Positions 43,702-52,059 of a DNA stretch of 64,000 nt are shown here, one piece after another. Within the stretch, counting starts at the first letter, position 1. Each line of letters opens with the position of its first letter. This DNA comes from Geodermatophilus obscurus DSM 43160 (lineage in GTDB: Bacteria; Actinomycetota; Actinomycetes; Mycobacteriales; Geodermatophilaceae). The stretch lies in assembly GCF_000025345.1 (NCBI RefSeq), contig NC_013757.1:3038001-3102000 (forward strand). The letters run 5' to 3'. Below the pieces are notes generated by a model. The model searched no databases and was not told the origin of the DNA. It was given only the letters and a program-made list of their open reading frames with translations. The translations under genes and the position numbers were made by a program.

Positions 43702-46407
43702 GTGGCCCCCGTACCGTCCCGTGCTCACGCCACCGTCGTCGACGAGCTCTTCCGGCGGCTGAGCGGGGACGCGGATCGGGCAGTCCTGCTCACGGGGCTG
43801 CCAGGGATCGGGAAGTCCACGACGGTCGGCCTCCTGGCGGCCAGGTTCGCCCGTGCCGGGACGTCCGTGCACTGGGTGGAAGCGGACGAGATGAGCCGCA
43901 GCCGGCCGTTCGGTCTGATCGCGGGCCTGCTGGGGGTCGAGGCCGTGTACCCGCCGGGGCCGGACACCGGGGACCGGATGGTGGAGGCGACGGAGAGACT
44001 GTGCGCCGAGGGACCGGTGCTGTTGTGCGCGGACGATCTCCACCAGGCCGACGGGGACTCGCTCGACCTGCTCGGGTGGCTCGTCGACATGTCGCGGTAC
44101 CTGCCGCTGTCGTTGCTGCTCACGCGGCGGCCGCTGCCCGTCCGTGAGGGTCTGGCCGTGCTGGCGGCCCGCCCCGATGTGCACGAGGTGGAGCTCAGCG
44201 GGCTCGCCCCGGAGGAGCTGGACGCTCTGGTCACCGCCCGCTACGGCGCGCCACCCGGTCCGCAGGTCCAGGAGCTGCTCGCCGTGACCGGCGGCAACCC
44301 GTTCCACGCGCGCGTCATGCTCGATGACCTGCAGCGGCGCGGGCTGCTCGACGCCGGGCGAGAGCTGCTCACCACCTCGGCCACGGCCGCCGACACGCCG
44401 GCGTCGGTGCAGGCCGGGGCGCGGACGCACCTGGCGATGCTCGACCCGGCGTCCCGGGACCTGTTGCAGGTGCTGGCCGTGTGGGGCAGGCCCGCGGCGC
44501 CGGACCAGCTCGCGGCGGTGACCGGCAGCAGACCAGCCGCCCTGCTCGGCGCCATCCAGGCCGCCGTCGGCTCGGGTGTGGCCCGCTGGACCGACGACGG
44601 GCTGCTCGCCTTCCGGCACGACCTCTACCGCGACGTCGTCTATGCCGATCTGGAGCCCCCGCTGCGGGAGATGCTGCATGCGGCGTGCGCGGCGGAGCTG
44701 CGAACAGGCGGGGAGATCCCGTCGCAGGTGCTGCAGCAATCCGCCGCCGCGGCTCTGTCCGCGGCATCGCAGGCGGAGGTCGCGCTTCAGGTCGCCGGTA
44801 CCGACCTCGCCCACGCCCCTGTGCAGGCAGCCGATCTGCTCGCCACCGCCGCGCAACAGGTGGCCGCGCTCCCCGCGGGCCCGGAGCGGACGCAGCTGGA
44901 GAACCGGATCGCCGTCGCCCGGACGGGGGTGCTGGCAACGGCGGGCAGGATGGCGGAGGCGATGCAGGTGGCGAGCGAGGCCCTGGACCGCACGTCCGAT
45001 CCCGCTGTGCGCGCGGAGCTCGTGCGGCTCCGCCTGCACCACATCGTGAGCACCGCCGACGTCCCCGGCGCACTCAGCGAGATCGACCGTCATCTGGCTG
45101 GCGAGCTCCCCGACAGCGCCCGCGAGGCGCTGATCCAGCTGCGCCGGTGGGTGGTCGTGCTCGGGGGACGTCAGCCGGTCGGGGACGGGGTCCCCACAGG
45201 CAGCAGCGGCGCCGCGCTGCTGCCAGCCGCGGTGGACCTGTTCCTGTCGGGCCGCTGCCGCCGGGCCCTGTGCATGATCGACGACGCGGTGCGCGCGCGC
45301 GTGGACGCCGGCTCCCCGGACTGGGCGGACGGGCCGACGGCTCCAGTCCTGCCACCGTGGTTCGCCCTGTACGCCGACGGCATCGAGGTCGCCCGCGCAC
45401 GGTCGGTGGAGCTGCGCCGGCAGGCACAGCAGTCGGGGCGCGGCTGGCAACTGCCGTACCACCTGTTCGTCGCAGCTTCGATCGACTACGTCGGAGGCCG
45501 CTGGGACGACGCGCTGGCCTTTCTCGACTCCGGTCTCGAGGCGACCGCAGTCACCGGGACGGGATGGCTCTCCCGCGCGGTCGGCCTCGGCCTCGGCATC
45601 CGGGTGCGGCGCGGCGAGCTCGACACCGCCGCGACGGGGCTCTCCCGGTGGAAGCTGCGGGCGCTGCCCGAGCAGTACGGGTTACCGGCCGTCGGACACG
45701 CGGAGATGCTGCTGCACGAGGCCCGTGGCGACCTCGCCGGCGCCATCGCCCTGGCGCGGCGGAGCTGGATCGAGACCCTCGACTCCGGCCGCCTGGTGTG
45801 GGCGGTGTACGCCGGTCCGGACACCGCCCGCATCGCTCTGCAGGCCGGGGACACCGACCTGCTCGCCCGAGTCACGGCCGACTCGGCGGCGGCGCCCGTC
45901 CAGGAGATGCCCGGCATGGCCCCGGCGACCGACCTGGTCCGGGCGATCGCGGAGCGGGACCCGGACCGGGCGATGGCGGCCGCGTCGGCGTTCGCCGAGC
46001 GCGGGCACATCCCCGGTGAGCTCGGTGCCTGGGAGGAGGCCGCCGTGGCCGCCGCGGCCCGCGGGGACACTGAACGGGCCCGCAGCTGCGCGGCCCGGTG
46101 CACGAGCGTGGCCGACCTGCTCGGCGCCACCACCGTCGAGCGACGGCTGACCGCCCGGCTGCGCGAGAACGAGATCCGGCTGGGTGTGACCGGCCGGCGG
46201 CGACGTCCGTCATCGGGGTGGAACAGCCTCACGCCCACGGAACTGCAGGTCGCCGAGCTCGTCGGGCGGGGGCTGACCAGCCCGCAGATCGCCGCCCGGC
46301 TCTACGTCTCACCCCGCACTGTGCAGACCCACATCTCGCACAGCCTTCGCAAGCTCGGCCTCGGCTCCCGGGTCCAGCTGGCCACCACGGTGGCGCGGCA
46401 CCGTTGA
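43702..46407 (+). CDS. LuxR family regulator with AAA ATPase domain (LAL type)
   Basis: 901 residues. N-terminal AAA/STAND ATPase with Walker A LLTGLPGIGKSTT (residues about 29-41) and Walker B PVLLCADDLHQAD (about 109-121). It is followed by a long helical TPR-like sensor region (about 330-810). The C-terminal LuxR HTH is LTPTELQVAELVGRGLTSPQIA with RTVQTHISHSLRKLGL. Such large regulators activate transport, antibiotic or catabolic genes in response to a bound small ligand. Target genes here are unknown. GTG at 43702 follows a weak purine stretch. A degraded relative lies at 47960-48470. Confidence 0.9.
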   Translation: MAPVPSRAHATVVDELFRRLSGDADRAVLLTGLPGIGKSTTVGLLAARFARAGTSVHWVEADEMSRSRPFGLIAGLLGVEAVYPPGPDTGDRMVEATERLCAEGPVLLCADDLHQADGDSLDLLGWLVDMSRYLPLSLLLTRRPLPVREGLAVLAARPDVHEVELSGLAPEELDALVTARYGAPPGPQVQELLAVTGGNPFHARVMLDDLQRRGLLDAGRELLTTSATAADTPASVQAGARTHLAMLDPASRDLLQVLAVWGRPAAPDQLAAVTGSRPAALLGAIQAAVGSGVARWTDDGLLAFRHDLYRDVVYADLEPPLREMLHAACAAELRTGGEIPSQVLQQSAAAALSAASQAEVALQVAGTDLAHAPVQAADLLATAAQQVAALPAGPERTQLENRIAVARTGVLATAGRMAEAMQVASEALDRTSDPAVRAELVRLRLHHIVSTADVPGALSEIDRHLAGELPDSAREALIQLRRWVVVLGGRQPVGDGVPTGSSGAALLPAAVDLFLSGRCRRALCMIDDAVRARVDAGSPDWADGPTAPVLPPWFALYADGIEVARARSVELRRQAQQSGRGWQLPYHLFVAASIDYVGGRWDDALAFLDSGLEATAVTGTGWLSRAVGLGLGIRVRRGELDTAATGLSRWKLRALPEQYGLPAVGHAEMLLHEARGDLAGAIALARRSWIETLDSGRLVWAVYAGPDTARIALQAGDTDLLARVTADSAAAPVQEMPGMAPATDLVRAIAERDPDRAMAAASAFAERGHIPGELGAWEEAAVAAAARGDTERARSCAARCTSVADLLGATTVERRLTARLRENEIRLGVTGRRRRPSSGWNSLTPTELQVAELVGRGLTSPQIAARLYVSPRTVQTHISHSLRKLGLGSRVQLATTVARHR

Positions 46408-46892
46408 CCTCAGGCGTACGGCCGACGGCGCCGGACATGGGCCTTGACCGACCGTGCTCTTCCCGGGGACAGCGTGCCCGGTCTGGCGGGCCGCGCCACC
46501 GCCAGCCGGACCGCTTTCGCAGGGAAGCGCCGGGCGAGGTCACCGGCTCCCGGTGTTCCCGTCCACCTCCCGCCGGGAGCCGCCGTCGACCCATCGGGTG
46601 CCCAGCAGCGATCGCCTCGGATCACGGCGACGCGGCCGCGACACAGGTCCTCGTGATCCGATCCGTCACATCCCGTTGACCCAGCAGTGGGAAGCCAGAG
46701 GGGTGTGTCGGTGGGACCGGCGAGGTCTGCTGAGCACCCGGCGGCGACACGCACAGGTGCCGTTGCGTCCGAGCGTGGGCGCTGCGGCTCACTCGACAGC
46801 CAGCGCCACCCGACGACATCCTCGCGGTGGGTAGTCGCCATCTGCGTCCACACCCGACCGTTCCGGCACGCGGTCGGCAGGAGGGAGCCGAC
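46408..46892. other. no gene recognised
   Basis: Nothing recognisable on either strand apart from the region just upstream of the oxidoreductase relic. Confidence 0.3.
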
Positions 46893-47164
46893 GTGCCCGC
46901 CACCGAGTTCTACCAGCGGTCCCACCCGCTGCCCGACGACCTGCGCGCCCACGCCGCGGCCGCGGAGGACGACGGCTGGGACGGGCTGTTGCTGACCGAC
47001 ACGCAGAACCTCAGCAGTGCGTGCAGCGGCTGCGCCGGCTGATCGGGCTCGGCCTGTCCCACGTGACCGTCGTGGGCGGGTCCCGCGACATCGACTCCCC
47101 CGTGCGGGAGCGCTCGGACCGCCTGGTCGCCGAGGAGGTGCTGCCCGTGCTGCGGTCGCCGTAG
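46893..47164 (+). pseudogene. LLM-class F420-dependent oxidoreductase, internal deletion
   Basis: GTG at 46893 with GGAGGGAG upstream begins a normal N-terminus with DDLRAHAAAAEDDGWDGLLL and TDTQNLS, as in luciferase-like monooxygenases of about 330 residues. At about 47015 it jumps, with a frame change, to the C-terminal VQRLRRLIGLGLSHVTVVGG and RDIDSPVRERSDRLVAEEVL, ending at 47164. About 250 residues between are deleted. Confidence 0.7.
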
Positions 47165-47275
47165 CGCCGACCGCTCGACGAGCGCGCGGTCAGCCTCGTC
47201 CCGCGGCCCACAGGTCGTACGAGCCCGCCGCGGACACCACCCCCGTCCTGGTACTCCGGGTCCCCCCGACACGGG

Positions 47276-47911
47276 TCAGGTCCTGCGGTCGTGGTCCTGC
47301 GCCGGCGTCGGGACCGTCTGCTCCCTTCCGGTGACGTGGTCGGGGTAGGCAGCCGTGAACTTCACCAGTCCCCAGATGACCGCGATAGGGATCACCCAGT
47401 TGAGGAGCAGCTCCACGAGGTGGACCGAGGAGAAGGTGGTGTGCTGCTGGTCGAGAGCCGTGAGGAGCAGGGAGCACCCCCCGATGACGACCAGGCCGAG
47501 TCCCCAGGCCGCGCTGATGACCCGGTTGATGGAGTGGAACGTCGGTGATCCCCAGTACTGACGCGGGGTCGACTGCCGGGCGTACTGCTCGGTGAAGGGG
47601 CGCACCGAGGCTGTGGCCAGGACGTACACGCCGAGGACCACGCCCACGAGGGGCCGGCCCCAGGTGTAGAGCCAGTCGTCGACCGGAGGGCCGCCAACGA
47701 ACCCGAGGGTGGCGATCACCCCGAAGGTGCCGAGGGACACGGCGTTCAGCGTCGTGGGATCGCCCCGCTGCCTGGCCCTGATCAGCAGGACGGCTGTGAG
47801 GACGACCGCGAGCAGCGCGCTCCACGCCACGGCATCCGCGGCCGATCGACGCGCCACGACCGTGAAGACGATCCACGGGAGGAAGTCGAGGACGAAGGAC
47901 AGTGGCTTCAT
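47276..47911 (-). CDS. uncharacterised membrane protein, about six spans
   Basis: 211 residues with about six hydrophobic spans (residues 7-22, 27-45, 57-73, 84-104, 138-155, 172-190) and a polar tail. The middle loop has TEQYARQSTPRQYWGSPTFH. It vaguely resembles the intracellular-septation A-like/DUF3159 membrane proteins but I cannot confirm this. ATG at 47911 has no ribosome-binding site; a -10 hexamer TAGCGT ends 7 nt upstream of it, so a leaderless transcript is likely. Function unknown. Confidence 0.7.
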   Translation of the reverse strand: MKPLSFVLDFLPWIVFTVVARRSAADAVAWSALLAVVLTAVLLIRARQRGDPTTLNAVSLGTFGVIATLGFVGGPPVDDWLYTWGRPLVGVVLGVYVLATASVRPFTEQYARQSTPRQYWGSPTFHSINRVISAAWGLGLVVIGGCSLLLTALDQQHTTFSSVHLVELLLNWVIPIAVIWGLVKFTAAYPDHVTGREQTVPTPAQDHDRRT

Positions 47912-47918
47912 GGCAGCG

Positions 47919-47924
47919 ACGCTA
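47919..47924 (-). promoter_or_regulatory. -10 element TAGCGT, leaderless start
   Basis: Minus strand CCTAGCGTC followed 7 nt later by the ATG at 47911. Same hexamer and spacing as at 29051. Confidence 0.45.
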
Positions 47925-47959
47925 GGAAGCCGCCACCGAGGAGACATCCGCCATCAGGC

Positions 47960-48470
47960 CGATGTTCGGTCCAGGCGGGAGCGACATCGGCGCACTGCGC
48001 GGCGATCTCCGTCCCGGAGCGGAGGTCGAACTGGGCGAGGATGTGCGGGACGTGGCTCTGGACCGTCCGCGGCGAGACCTACAGCCGCCGGGACGGCACT
48101 CACGTCGTTCGACACAGCGATCCGGTCGCGACCCGACCGGACGAGCAGGCCCCGGGTCTGCAGGTCCCCATCAGCAGGAGGACGAAGAGCGGGTTGCCGC
48201 GGCTTGGTCGAGAACAGCAGAGACGCGGTGTCCAGCCGGGGGCGTCGTCGACGCACAGCAGGACCGGCCCCGCCTGGCACCAGGGGTCCACCTGTGCGCA
48301 GGCGAAGTCAGCCGGGTGGGTGCCGTCCGGCGGGGCGCCAGCAGCTGCGCGACCACTGCGAGGCCGTGCCGCAGGCCGCGGTCGTCCCCACTCGCGCGGG
48401 GCACCACGTGGCCGGCGACGAGGGGATCGGCAGGCAGCCGGTCCGGCAGGACACCCCCGGCACCGTAGGA
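47960..48470 (-). pseudogene. LuxR/AAA regulator, decayed
   Basis: The minus strand contains the end of a LuxR HTH (SPRTVQSHVPHILAQFDL with RSGTEIAAQCADVAP, about 47965-48070). Some 200 bp further up in other frames is a Walker B-type stretch (QAGPVLLCVDD, about 48245-48285). Everything between the ATPase and the HTH, normally about 700 residues, is missing and the frames are broken. Same architecture as the intact regulator at 43702 but opposite strand. Confidence 0.6.
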
Positions 48471-48516
48471 ACCCAGGTTTGGTACAGGCCGGGAAGCACG
48501 GGTCGCGGCCTGGACG

Positions 48517-49773
48517 TCAGCGGCTCGGCAGGTGGGCCTCCAGCCACTCGAACGCGCGCAGCGCGGTCAGCCGCCGCCCGAGCGGCTGACAGTGCCAGTT
48601 GGCGCCGTCCGCCACGCCGAAGCGGGCCATCTCGTGCGGTGCGCTGAGCAGCCCGGCCAGTTGCTCGGACTGCCCGGGCCAGAACTGCTCGTCCTCGGGT
48701 TCGGTGATCAGCAGCGGGGTCCGGATCCGCTCCGCCACGTCCCGCAGTTGGTAGCGGCGGACCTCGGTGAACAGGTCGAACGGGCTGCTCACGCCGAAGG
48801 GACGGGCCCGGTAGGCGAAGGTGCGCGCCGTCTCCGGGTCCCCGCCGGCCTGGGCCATGTACCGGTCGAAGTCGTCCTTGCGGCCGGCGTCGAGCAGCTG
48901 GAGCATCTCGGCCGGCAGGTACTCCGTCCAGGACGTCGACACGTCGACGACCCCCGGGTCGGCGACCGCCGCGACGAACCTGTGCTCGAACGCCAACGCC
49001 CGTGGCACCCAGTACCCGGCCTGGCTGATCCCGGAGGCGGTGAGGGCGGTGGCGTCGACGTCCGGGCGCCCGACGAGGGCATCCACCACCGGGGTGAGCA
49101 CCGCCTCCCAGTCGGGACGGAAGGTCGTCTTCCGCTCGAAGAGCATCGACTGCTGCCCCGGGCCGTCGTAGACGAACGCGTTCCAGCCGCGGTCCAGGGC
49201 CTCCGCCGCGCCGGCCCACCACATGTCGGTGATCGGGCCGTCGCTGCCGTTTGTGATCACCAGGGTCGGCCGCGCCCTACCGGAGGCGTCGGGCCGTAGC
49301 AGGTACCCGGGCAAGGTGGTGTCCTCGTACGGGACGTCGACCCGCACGAACCGGGAGCCCGCGCAGTCGATCCACGCCTCCCAGCAGTCGCGCCCCTTGC
49401 GGAACGTCGGCAGCAGGACGGCCTCGGCCTGCTCGGCCGGCAGGCCGTCGATGGCATCGAGCGAGCGGGACCAGGCGTCGGCCGCCGCAAGGAAGGCCCA
49501 GCTCGCTCCCCGGAGGTCGCCCGCCTGGCGGTGCTGCGCAGCGAGTGCCGCGAGCTGGTCCGCCCGATTCGTCCACGCCGAGAACCAGCTCGCCCAGTCG
49601 CCGTTGGTGATCCGTGCCGCGGTCGCCAGCACCGTTCCGACGTCACCCACCCCGTAGGCAGTGGCGCCGAGTGCGATGCGGATCCCGTAGTCGAAGCTCC
49701 GGTTGGCGAAGAATCCCTCCTCCAGCACGTGGGAACCGGTCGCGGTGGTCGGGACCGTCTGCTGCGCGGTCAT
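48517..49773 (-). CDS. alpha/beta hydrolase (FrsA/DUF1100-like)
   Basis: 418 residues. N-terminal helical lid domain (residues about 1-140) followed by an alpha/beta hydrolase core: LVITNGSDGPITDMW (oxyanion region), nucleophile in TASGISQAGYW (Ser), Asp in LLITEPEDEQFW and His in DGANWHCQPLG. Relatives include 2,6-dihydroxypseudooxynicotine hydrolase and acyl-peptidase-like enzymes. Substrate unknown. ATG at 49773 has GAGGAGGC directly upstream. Lies next to the decayed LuxR/AAA gene on the same strand, which may once have controlled it. Confidence 0.82.
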   Translation of the reverse strand: MTAQQTVPTTATGSHVLEEGFFANRSFDYGIRIALGATAYGVGDVGTVLATAARITNGDWASWFSAWTNRADQLAALAAQHRQAGDLRGASWAFLAAADAWSRSLDAIDGLPAEQAEAVLLPTFRKGRDCWEAWIDCAGSRFVRVDVPYEDTTLPGYLLRPDASGRARPTLVITNGSDGPITDMWWAGAAEALDRGWNAFVYDGPGQQSMLFERKTTFRPDWEAVLTPVVDALVGRPDVDATALTASGISQAGYWVPRALAFEHRFVAAVADPGVVDVSTSWTEYLPAEMLQLLDAGRKDDFDRYMAQAGGDPETARTFAYRARPFGVSSPFDLFTEVRRYQLRDVAERIRTPLLITEPEDEQFWPGQSEQLAGLLSAPHEMARFGVADGANWHCQPLGRRLTALRAFEWLEAHLPSR

Positions 49774-50286
49774 GCCTCCTCCTCGGCTCGAGCTGCTCGG
49801 GAGCCGAGCCTCGCAGCCGGAGGTCTCGCGGACATCCGCCATCTGACGGACGGGACCCGCCCAGATACCCCTTGCGCCAGGCCACCGCTCGCGCGGCGAC
49901 CGCCCCGCGGGCCACATGCGCGGTGCGAACCAGCGGCTGCCGCATCGACGACCGCGTGCCGGGGCTCGACGACGCGGCGCCGGTCCTCACGGGGTCATGA
50001 CCGTGGCGGCGAACGCGACCGTTGCCACTCCTCCGTCCGTGGTCCGGGCCCGCCGTCCCCAGCCCCGCGGCTGACGGTGACGGACGTCTGCGACCCACCC
50101 CCACCCGCAGCCGCGACCACCGCCCGGGTCGCCCTCACGGCCGCGCCGACGGCCGCGCCGACGGCCGGCTGCCCTCCCGGCCGCGCCCGGTTCCACGACG
50201 ATCAACTCCAGGGGTGGGTCCGGCACCGTCGGCGGTCGTCACACCGATCAACGAGCGCAGCCGGCCGCGACGGCGAGGTGGGCTGG
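49774..50286. other. no gene recognised; short tandem repeat
   Basis: Contains a 12-nt tandem repeat (GGCCGCGCCGAC, about 2.5 copies, 50138-50168). No gene, RNA or promoter I can support other than space upstream of the hydrolase. Confidence 0.3.
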
Positions 50287-50440
50287 TCAGATCGTCGACA
50301 ACTGCGTGATGCGCAGCGCGTCGGCCAGATAGGTGCGGAGCACGCCGGCATCGGCCGAGTCCGCCACGAGGCCGAGGTACCCGTCCGGGCGGATCAGGGC
50401 AAGCCCCCGCCCCGCCCCGCCCAGCGGCCTGCATGGCGCG
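50287..50440 (-). pseudogene. FAD-dependent monooxygenase, C-terminal fragment
   Basis: Minus strand ends ALIRPDGYLGLVADSADAGV with RTYLADALRITQ, then stop. LVRPDGYVG followed by a short helical tail is the end of aromatic-ring hydroxylases of the PheA/TfdB type (about 500 residues). No other part of the gene is present. Confidence 0.55.
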
Positions 50441-50467
50441 GGCTCCGTGCTTGTCACCGAGGAACAC

Positions 50468-50523
50468 ACGCTGCGCACCAGCACGGCGAACGTGCACGAC
50501 CTCAGGGTGACCTGATGGTGGTC
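50468..50523 (+). repeat. dispersed repeat, copy C (weak)
   Basis: ACCAGCACGGCGAA, GAACGTGCACGACCTC and the end TGATGGTGGTC parallel copies A and B. It lies 66 bp left of the right-hand tRNA-Pro repeat. Confidence 0.3.
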
Positions 50524-50589
50524 AGATCGGGGGTCGAACCGCCTCGAGAAACAGTCAGGAGCCGTTCCGGATTTCCCCGAACACGGCCC

Positions 50590-50651
50590 CTGACCGCGGT
50601 TTCCCACTGTCGGGCTGACAGGATTTGAACCTGCGACCCCTTGACCCCCAG
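50590..50651 (-). repeat. direct repeat / att scar: 3' fragment of tRNA-Pro(GGG), right copy
   Basis: Minus strand 50608-50651 reads as the 3' half of tRNA-Pro(GGG): loop CTGGGGG, stem TCAAG, GGGTCGCAGG, T-loop GTTCAAATCC, acceptor CAGCCCGACA. The match stops at the anticodon loop. It is 39/44 identical to 5391-5434, same orientation. Confidence 0.7.
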
Positions 50652-50852
50652 ACAACTTCTTCCCGTCCATGGACGTTCGCCTGCGTGCCATCTACCCAGG
50701 TGGCAAGGGGTGCGGCGTCCGGTGACATACGCGACCGTCCGTAAGAGTCCAAGTCGCGTTGCGGTTCCGGTTGCGGTCCGCGGCTTCGGCTAGCGAGCCT
50801 CCGCGACCTAGCGCACGGTGCCGGCGCCCCCACCGAGCGCAGGAGCACCCCG

Positions 50853-50895
50853 GGTGGAGGTGAGGGGACTTGAACCCTGACCCCTACACTGCCAG
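50853..50895 (-). other. att scar: 3' fragment of tRNA-Ala(GGC)
   Basis: Minus strand reads the anticodon loop CTGGCAG, stem TGTAG, then GGGTCAGGGTTCAAGTCCCC and acceptor end CACCTCCACC, typical of alanine tRNA. One G of the T-stem is missing and the 5' half is absent. It lies 200 bp right of the tRNA-Pro scar. Confidence 0.6.
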
Positions 50896-51071
50896 GCCGT
50901 CGTGATCCCGTTCGGAGACGTGCGTTGACGGCCGCAACAACCCTCCGAGCTGGAGGTTCGCGACTCTCCGAGACAGCAGCGGACTGAGGTGATCAACCAC
51001 GGATCCACCGCAACTGCAACCAGAACTGCAACCACCCGGCCGAGCGGTCGGAACCACGTCACCCCGGGACG

Positions 51072-51502
51072 TTGCCGATCCGCACCATCTTCGCCCAGCC
51101 CGACGCCGAGCAGGTGCACGCCGAGCTCGACGTCATCGCCGGTACGCTCGGCCGCCAGTTCCTCCAGGTCGAGGCCATGCTCCGCGACGCCAGCGACGAC
51201 CTGCCGGCCTTTACCGGCTTGCCGGTGGCGCACTGGAAGAGGATCGGGCGACCAATCTACTGGAACGGCTGAACAAGGAGACCAAACGCCGCACCGACGT
51301 CGTCGGCTGGGGGCACCTCCCACTTGCGGGGGACTTTCCCGATCCCGACGCCCTCCTGCGTCTGGCCGGCGCGGCCCTGGTCGAGGCGCACGTCGACTGG
51401 CAGGTCTCCGACCGCCGTTACCTCCCCGAAGGCTCCATGGCCCTGCTCGACCGGGCCGCGGCAGTAGAGGAGGTGGCGCGGCCGGCCCTGATCGCGTCAT
51501 AG
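51072..51502 (+). pseudogene. IS256-family (Mutator) transposase remnant
   Basis: MPIRTIFAQPDAEQVHAELD, LGRQFLQVEAMLRDASDDLP and FTGLPVAHWKRI are in one frame. LLERLNKETKRRTDVVG, LRLAGAALVEAHVDWQVSDR and RYLPEGSMALL follow in another. This is the C-terminal quarter of a Mutator-type transposase, whose WSTNPLERLNKEIKRRTDVVGIFP signature is recognisable. One frame change near 51265. N-terminal catalytic part absent. Confidence 0.75.
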
Positions 51503-51596
51503 TCACCCCACCCCTGAGCAGCGCGGCGAGGAGCACTTCCGCCACTCAGCGGGCCTCACCGCCGTGCGGTGCCGTGCAGGCACGGGAGGAGCGAAC

Positions 51597-51998
51597 GTGC
51601 CGTCGCTGCAAGTCGACCTCCCGCTCCGGCTGGACCCGGACACCAAGAAAAACCTGGCCCGCGAGCTCGGATCGATCTACGCCGAGGTGATGCAGGTCCG
51701 GACCGACATCATCACCATCTCCATCCACGACCTCGGCCCCGGTGGCGTGTGGCGCTGCGGCGACGATGAGCCCAGCCCTGCCGGACTGGTTATGTGCGAC
51801 GTACGCGCCGGGCGGTCGACCGAGACCCGCGGCCTGCTAGCGCGTCGGATCGTCCAGGCCTGCGCCCGGGCCTCCGGCCTGGAGGAGCGCCATCTGAAGG
51901 TCGAGTTCACCCAGCACTCCGGCGATGAGATGTTCCACCCGCACCTCGGGGGCTTCAACGAGGATTGGCGCCCAGGGGAGGGCGGCGGTATGGGCTGA
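51597..51998 (+). CDS. tautomerase family protein
   Basis: 133 residues, Tautomerase/MIF superfamily. GTG-CCG start gives Met-Pro, and removal of Met would expose the catalytic N-terminal proline (PSLQVDLPLRLDPDTKKNLA). Further family features are ELGSIYAEVMQVRTDIITIS, VRAGRSTETRGLLARRIVQA and LKVEFTQHSGDEMFHP. The length fits the longer cis-CaaD/Tautomerase_3-like members rather than 62-residue 4-oxalocrotonate tautomerase. GTG at 51597 has GGGAGGA 7 nt upstream. It is intact although flanked by two transposase remnants. Substrate unknown. Confidence 0.8.
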   Translation: MPSLQVDLPLRLDPDTKKNLARELGSIYAEVMQVRTDIITISIHDLGPGGVWRCGDDEPSPAGLVMCDVRAGRSTETRGLLARRIVQACARASGLEERHLKVEFTQHSGDEMFHPHLGGFNEDWRPGEGGGMG

Positions 51999-52059
51999 GC
52001 TCGGCAGAGGCAGGGTCGTCGGTCTGCGCGCTCCGAGGTACAACTGTCCCCGAAGTCGC

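Noticed and set aside
50138-50168. Short tandem repeat as a CRISPR or functional repeat
   Set aside because: Only about 2.5 copies of 12 nt without spacers; ordinary GC-rich slippage.
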